Below, piece after piece: positions 5,660 to 9,104 of a stretch of 9,104 nt of DNA. The translations under genes were made by a program, and so were the position numbers. Position 1 is the first letter of the stretch. Each line of letters begins with the position of its first letter. Location of the stretch: positions 1 through 9,104 of the forward strand of contig DJEF01000035.1 of NCBI GenBank assembly GCA_002431285.1. The letters run 5' to 3'. Origin of the DNA: Ruminococcaceae bacterium UBA5905 (GTDB lineage: Bacteria; Bacillota; Clostridia; Oscillospirales; Acutalibacteraceae). The notes beneath the pieces were generated by a model. It saw only the letters and a program-made list of their open reading frames with translations, was not told where the DNA came from and did no database searches.

Positions 5660-5724
5660 AAAAGATCGAAAAAGCGGGAAAAATCGAAAAAACGGTTGTG
5701 TTGTCCGGCGGGTTGTGCTACAAT
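5660..5724 (+). promoter_or_regulatory. purA-guaA promoter with phased A-tracts and extended -10
   Basis: TTGTGT (5696-5701) and TACAAT (5719-5724) are 17 bp apart, and TGC directly before the -10 makes it an extended -10. Four A-tracts (5660-5663, 5669-5673, 5679-5683, 5687-5692) spaced 8-10 bp end 3 bp before the -35 box; these should bend DNA and act as an UP element. The expected start near 5731 leaves a 70-nt leader with a hairpin, GGCCGTC (5748-5754) with GACGGCC (5766-5772). No purine riboswitch core is seen. Confidence 0.7.
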
Positions 5725-5800
5725 AAGGTATGTTTTCGGGCGAGAAAGGCCGTCTCCGCCGGGAGGACGGCCGCCGAATGCAGAAAGGGTGTAGTTTCTT

Positions 5801-7075
5801 ATGGTAAAAGCGATTGTGGGCGCCAACTGGGGCGACGAGGGCAAGGGCAAGATCACGGATATGTTTGCCCAGCAGGCGGATATCGTCATCCGGTTTCAGG
5901 GCGGTGCCAATGCGGGACATACCATCATCAACGAGCACGGCCGGTTCGCGCTCCATTTGATGCCCAGCGGCGTGTGCTATGACGACGTGACCTGCATCAT
6001 CGGCAACGGCGTGGCGCTGGATGTGGAGAAATTCTGCAAAGAGCTGGCGGATGTGCAGGCGGCGGGGCTGAACCCCCATCTGCTGGTGTCTGATCGGGTG
6101 CAGCTGCTGATGCCTTACCATATTCTGCTGGACACCTATGAGGAGGAGCGGCTGGGCAAAAACGCCTACGGCTCCACCAAGAGCGGCATCGCCCCCTTCT
6201 TCAGCGATAAATTTGCCAAGCGGGGCATCCAGGTCAACGAGCTGTTCGACGAGGAGGCGCTGCGGGAGAAGATTCATAACATCTGCGAGCTGAAGAACCT
6301 CACGCTGCAATATGTCTACCATAAGCCTTTGCTGGACGAGGAGGAGCTGTTCGCCACCTGTATGCGGTATAAGGAGCAGATCGCGCCCTTTGTCTGCGAC
6401 ACCCATGCCTTTATTCAGCAGGCGCTGAAGGATAATAAGAATATTCTGCTGGAGGGGCAGTTGGGCACCATGAAGGATCCCGATTTCGGCATCTATCCCA
6501 TGGTGACCTCCTCCTCCACCCTGGCGGGCTACGGCTGCGTGGGCGCCGGCATTCCGCCTATGGCCTTTGAGGACATCATCGCCGTGACCAAGGCGTATTC
6601 TTCCGCCGTGGGTGCCGGCGAGTTCGTCAGCGAGATTCTTGACCCCGACAAGGCGCAGGAGCTGCGTATCCACGGGGGCGACAAGGGCGAATTCGGCGCC
6701 ACCACCGGTCGTCCCCGCCGGGTAGGCTGGTATGATTGCGTTGCCTCCCGTTATGGCGTGGAGTGCCAGGGTGCCACCAAGATTGTTATGACGGCGCTGG
6801 ATTGCCTGTCCTATCTGGAGGAGATTCCGGTGTGTGTCGCTTATGAGATTGACGGCGAAGTGACCCGGGATTTCCCCACCACCAATCGGCTGAAAAAGGC
6901 AAAGCCCGTGCTGAAGATGCTCAAGGGCTGGCATTGCGACATTCGGGGCATCCGGAAATTCGAGGAGCTGCCGGCGGAAGCGCAGGCGTATGTGGAGTTT
7001 ATCGAGAACGAGCTGGGACACCATATTGATATGGTATCCAACGGCCCGGAGCGGGAAGCCATCATCTACCGTTAA
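5801..7075 (+). CDS. purA: Adenylosuccinate synthetase
   Basis: Catalyses IMP + aspartate + GTP to adenylosuccinate, the first step from IMP to AMP. It is 424 residues, the normal bacterial length. GANWGDEGKGK (7-17) is the GTP/catalytic loop with Asp12, and GGANAGHT (34-41) holds catalytic His40. TTGRPRR (301-307) binds substrate, and VSNGPER near the C-terminus is conserved. Two usually strict segments differ: GSTKSGIAPFFSDK (124-137) replaces the common TTGKGIGPAYEDK, and LEGQLG (217-222) replaces FEGAQG. I recall this divergent form in other gut Clostridia, so the enzyme is likely active. The ATG has AAAGGG 11 nt upstream. First gene of an operon with guaA, 15 nt downstream. Confidence 0.97.
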   Translation: MVKAIVGANWGDEGKGKITDMFAQQADIVIRFQGGANAGHTIINEHGRFALHLMPSGVCYDDVTCIIGNGVALDVEKFCKELADVQAAGLNPHLLVSDRVQLLMPYHILLDTYEEERLGKNAYGSTKSGIAPFFSDKFAKRGIQVNELFDEEALREKIHNICELKNLTLQYVYHKPLLDEEELFATCMRYKEQIAPFVCDTHAFIQQALKDNKNILLEGQLGTMKDPDFGIYPMVTSSSTLAGYGCVGAGIPPMAFEDIIAVTKAYSSAVGAGEFVSEILDPDKAQELRIHGGDKGEFGATTGRPRRVGWYDCVASRYGVECQGATKIVMTALDCLSYLEEIPVCVAYEIDGEVTRDFPTTNRLKKAKPVLKMLKGWHCDIRGIRKFEELPAEAQAYVEFIENELGHHIDMVSNGPEREAIIYR

Positions 7076-7090
7076 GAGGAGGTCTGCCCT

Positions 7091-8623
7091 ATGGAAAAAA
7101 TTTTGGTGCTGGATTTCGGCGGACAGTATAACCAGCTGATCGCCCGCCGGGTGCGGGATCATCGGGTGTATGCGGAGATTTTGCCCTACACCACCCCTCT
7201 GGAGGAAATCCGGGCGGCGGGGTATAAGGGCATCATCTTCACCGGCGGTCCTAATTCGGTGTTTGATCTGGCGTCCCCCCATTACGATCCGGCGATTTTG
7301 TCGCTGGGGGTGCCGGTTCTGGGCATCTGCTATGGCTGCCAGCTGACCGCCTGGATGGCGGGGGGCGTGGTGGAGACCGCCGAACAGTCGGAATACGGTC
7401 CCATCTCCCTCCATGTGGAGGACGACACCTCCCCGCTGTTTGCGGATGTGCCGGCGGATAGCGTGGTGTGGATGAGCCATACCGACCGGGTGGTGAAAGA
7501 GCCGGTGGGCTTTTCCGTGACCGCCTCCACGGCAGCTTGCCCGGTGGCGGCGATGGAGAACCGCAACAAGCGGCTGTATGCCGTCCAGTTCCATCCGGAG
7601 GTCACCCATAGCCAGTACGGCGATAAGGTGCTGGAGAATTTCCTGTACCGGGTGTGCGGATGCAGCGGCGACTGGCAGATGGAGACCTTCATCGACGATA
7701 CCGTCGCCCGCCTGCGGGAGCAGATCGGGGATAAGCCGGTGATTCTCGGCTTGTCCGGCGGGGTGGATTCCTCCGTGGCGGCGGCGCTGCTCAGCCGCGC
7801 GGTAGGGAAGCAGCTCACCTGTGTGTTTGTGGATCAGGGTCTGATGCGCAAAAACGAGGGGGATTTCGTGGAACAGACCTTTACCTCCCTCTTTGATATG
7901 AATTTCGTCCGGGTGAACTGCCAACAGCACTTCCTGCAGGCGCTCAAGGGCGTCACCGACCCGGAACAGAAGCGTCACATCATCGGCACCGAGTTCTATA
8001 AGGTGTTCTGGGATGAGATTCGCAAGCAGAACGAGAAAGGCTATTTTGCCCAGGGGACGATTTACCCCGACTGCATTGAGTCCGGCAAGGGGGATGCGGA
8101 TAAGATCAAGACCCATCACAATAAGGTGAAAATGCCGGAGGATGTGGAGTTCCTCGGCGTGGTGGAGCCCCTGTGCGACCTGTTCAAGGATGAGGTGCGC
8201 CGGGTGGGTGAAAAGCTGGGCATTCCCCACGAGCTGGTGTGGCGGCAGCCGTTCCCCGGTCCCGGTTTGGGTGTGCGGATTATCGGCGAGATCACGGCGG
8301 AGAAGATCGAAATTCTGCAAAACGCCGATTGGGTGCTGCGGGACGAGATGAAGAAGAACGGCTATGAGAAACATCTGGCGCAGTTTTTCTGTGTGTTGCC
8401 CGGCGTCAGCACCGTGGGCGTGATGGGCGATCATCGCACCTACGACCACCTGGTGGCAATCCGCGCGGTGACCACCGACGATTTTATGACCGCCGATTGG
8501 GCAAAGATTCCCTATGAGATTTTGGCGAAAGTCAGCAACCGCATCACTAACGAGGTGGCCCACGTCAATCGGGTGGTCTACGATATCACCACCAAACCCC
8601 CGGCAACCGTGGAATGGGAATGA
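7091..8623 (+). CDS. guaA: GMP synthase (glutamine-hydrolysing)
   Basis: Converts XMP + ATP + glutamine to GMP. It is 510 residues, full length. The N-terminal class I glutamine amidotransferase domain carries Cys80 (GICYGCQ), His168 and Glu170 (QFHPEVTHS) as catalytic triad. The ATP pyrophosphatase domain has the PP-loop LSGGVDSS (221-228). RQPFPGPGLGVR (385-396) and the end NRITNEVAHVNRVVYDITTK through VEWE are GMP synthase signatures. The residue after CYG is Cys rather than the common Met. AGGAGG (7077-7082) lies 8 nt before the ATG, in the 15-nt gap after purA, so the two are cotranscribed, linking the AMP and GMP branches. The 3' end overlaps a candidate integration site, yet the coding sequence is intact. 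Confidence 0.98.
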   Translation: MEKILVLDFGGQYNQLIARRVRDHRVYAEILPYTTPLEEIRAAGYKGIIFTGGPNSVFDLASPHYDPAILSLGVPVLGICYGCQLTAWMAGGVVETAEQSEYGPISLHVEDDTSPLFADVPADSVVWMSHTDRVVKEPVGFSVTASTAACPVAAMENRNKRLYAVQFHPEVTHSQYGDKVLENFLYRVCGCSGDWQMETFIDDTVARLREQIGDKPVILGLSGGVDSSVAAALLSRAVGKQLTCVFVDQGLMRKNEGDFVEQTFTSLFDMNFVRVNCQQHFLQALKGVTDPEQKRHIIGTEFYKVFWDEIRKQNEKGYFAQGTIYPDCIESGKGDADKIKTHHNKVKMPEDVEFLGVVEPLCDLFKDEVRRVGEKLGIPHELVWRQPFPGPGLGVRIIGEITAEKIEILQNADWVLRDEMKKNGYEKHLAQFFCVLPGVSTVGVMGDHRTYDHLVAIRAVTTDDFMTADWAKIPYEILAKVSNRITNEVAHVNRVVYDITTKPPATVEWE

Positions 8624-8635
8624 TTGCATCCCGGG

Positions 8636-8662
8636 AAAAGCCCAGTCATACCAAGGCTTTTT
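8636..8662 (+). terminator. Weak terminator-like hairpin after guaA
   Basis: AAAAGCC (8636-8642) pairs with GGCTTTT (8655-8661) around a 12-nt loop, and the arm ends in five T. It starts 13 nt after the guaA stop. The stem is short and mostly A-T. Confidence 0.4.
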
Positions 8663-8680
8663 CGCCATGAGTGCCCGCCG

Positions 8681-8699
8681 TGGCAACAAAATGGCAACA
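8681..8699 (+). repeat. TGGCAACA tandem direct repeats (possible integrase arm sites)
   Basis: TGGCAACA occurs at 8681-8688 and 8692-8699, exactly 11 bp (one helical turn) apart on the same face of DNA. Closely spaced direct repeats near an attachment core are typical of arm-type sites for tyrosine integrases. No integrase gene lies in the window. Confidence 0.4.
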
Positions 8700-8721
8700 T
8701 GATTTGAATGATTGCGATAAC

Positions 8722-8777
8722 AAAAAGCGCTATCTGATTTGAAGCCAAGTCAGATAGCGCTTTTTCTTTTGTTTTTT
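8722..8777. terminator. Strong bidirectional intrinsic terminator
   Basis: AAAAAGCGCTATCTGA (8722-8737) and TCAGATAGCGCTTTTT (8750-8765) form a perfect 16-bp stem with a 12-nt loop. On the plus strand the T-rich run continues to 8777; on the minus strand the stem ends in five T. It serves guaA from the left and the partial minus-strand gene, which stops at 8776, from the right. Its position fits the boundary between chromosome and element. Confidence 0.85.
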
Positions 8778-9104
8778 AGTCAGCCTTCAGCCGGTCTTTG
8801 AACGCCTCCACCATTGCATCGCTGAGCTGTTGGGACGGGGTTTTCACATAGCCGGAGGTTTCATCGTATTTCGGATAGTTATAACGCCACTTGTCGTAGT
8901 CCTCCCGGTTGATTTCGCCGTTGTGATACTTTTCCGCCTGTTCAGCCCACGCAGTGAGCATTTCGGATAACTCGGCGGCGTCCTTCCCCTTCCGGGGGTC
9001 AACACGCAGAGAAACGCCGTTTTCGCCGGTTTCCACCGTCAGACCGTAGCGGTCCTCCAAGGTGAACAGGGTATGCATCAGGCCGAGATAGCTGTCAATG
9101 TCCG
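8776..9104 (-). CDS. C-terminal end of an unrecognised protein, probably from a mobile element
   Basis: The frame is open from the right window edge to a TAA at 8776-8778 and gives 108 residues starting DIDSYLGLMHTLF. The internal ATG at 9078 has no ribosome binding site, and the frame continues upstream of it in protein-like sequence, so this is the end of a longer gene. It is highly charged, with no membrane segment or Cys, is mainly helical in appearance, and includes the segment INREDYDKWRYNYPKYDE and the end AFKDRLKAD. I cannot name the family with confidence; the style recalls proteins of Firmicute integrative elements. Base composition is visibly less GC-rich than in purA/guaA. Transcription toward guaA and the shared terminator agree with an element border. 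Confidence 0.6.
   Translation of the reverse strand, partial: DIDSYLGLMHTLFTLEDRYGLTVETGENGVSLRVDPRKGKDAAELSEMLTAWAEQAEKYHNGEINREDYDKWRYNYPKYDETSGYVKTPSQQLSDAMVEAFKDRLKAD

Larger units (their letters stand above)
8618..8715 (+). repeat. Direct repeat of the guaA end (candidate attachment cores)
   Basis: GAATGATTGC occurs at 8618-8627, spanning the guaA stop codon, and again at 8706-8715, 88 bp away. The guaA 3' end is a known integration hotspot for genomic islands, and such short repeats of the gene end are what site-specific integration leaves. The 78 bp between the copies would then be an element end or remnant. The repeat is short, so chance cannot be excluded. Confidence 0.4.

Noticed and set aside
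5725..5800. Purine riboswitch or PurR box before purA
   Set aside because: The 70-nt leader contains only a short GC hairpin; no guanine-riboswitch core or recognisable PurR site is visible.
4979..8689. A 1236-codon open frame on the minus strand opposite the flavodoxin, purA and guaA genes
   Set aside because: It is the antisense shadow of three well-identified plus-strand genes with GC-rich codons; it has low-complexity His/Gly/Pro-rich sequence and no domain.
9056..9078. ATG at 9078 as the true start of the right-edge gene
   Set aside because: There is no ribosome binding site before it, and the frame stays open with protein-like residues to the window edge.
1..9104. CRISPR array, tRNA or rRNA genes, transposase genes
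   Set aside because: No regularly spaced repeats, tRNA-like cloverleaf or rRNA segments were seen, and no open frame resembles a transposase.

Overview
The window reads as chromosomal DNA of a GC-rich Clostridia-type Firmicute, most likely a gut Oscillospirales/Ruminococcaceae-like organism. This rests on AGGAGG-type ribosome binding sites, a DUF3793 protein next to a short clostridial flavodoxin, a PurA of the divergent clostridial type, and a lipoprotein PstS. The genus cannot be fixed from sequence alone. Most genes look like core genome; the right edge (after about 8624) looks like the border of an integrated element.

Left part (1-3427, minus strand): the high-affinity phosphate ABC importer in the order pstS-pstC-pstA-pstB, with pstB cut by the window edge. 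pstS has its own promoter with TTTACA/TTTGAC half-sites like PhoP boxes. An attenuator-like hairpin lies between pstS and pstC, and pstA and pstB overlap by ATGA.

Middle part (3428-5580): a strong sigma-A promoter diverges from pstS and drives a 236-nt leader in front of a DUF3793 gene. The leader holds two GTTAG/CTAAC palindromes, the first lying on the predicted transcription start. It also holds a possible early intrinsic terminator, a multi-branch fold and a loop complementary to a downstream segment (possible pseudoknot). This leader is the least explained part of the window. Next come a convergent gene for a zinc-ribbon membrane protein (minus strand) and a divergently transcribed short-chain flavodoxin ending in an intrinsic terminator.

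Right part (5581-9104): a purA-guaA operon, coding for the enzymes at the two branches from IMP (to AMP via adenylosuccinate, and XMP to GMP), behind an extended -10 promoter with phased A-tracts. The same 14-bp A-rich block, AAAATCGAAAAAAC, sits 2-3 bp upstream of the -35 box at both the DUF3793 and the purA promoters. Just past the guaA stop codon are a 10-bp direct repeat of the guaA end, two TGGCAACA repeats 11 bp apart and a strong bidirectional terminator. They are followed by the C-terminal end of an unrecognised, less GC-rich minus-strand gene. This fits an element integrated at the guaA 3' end, a known integration hotspot.
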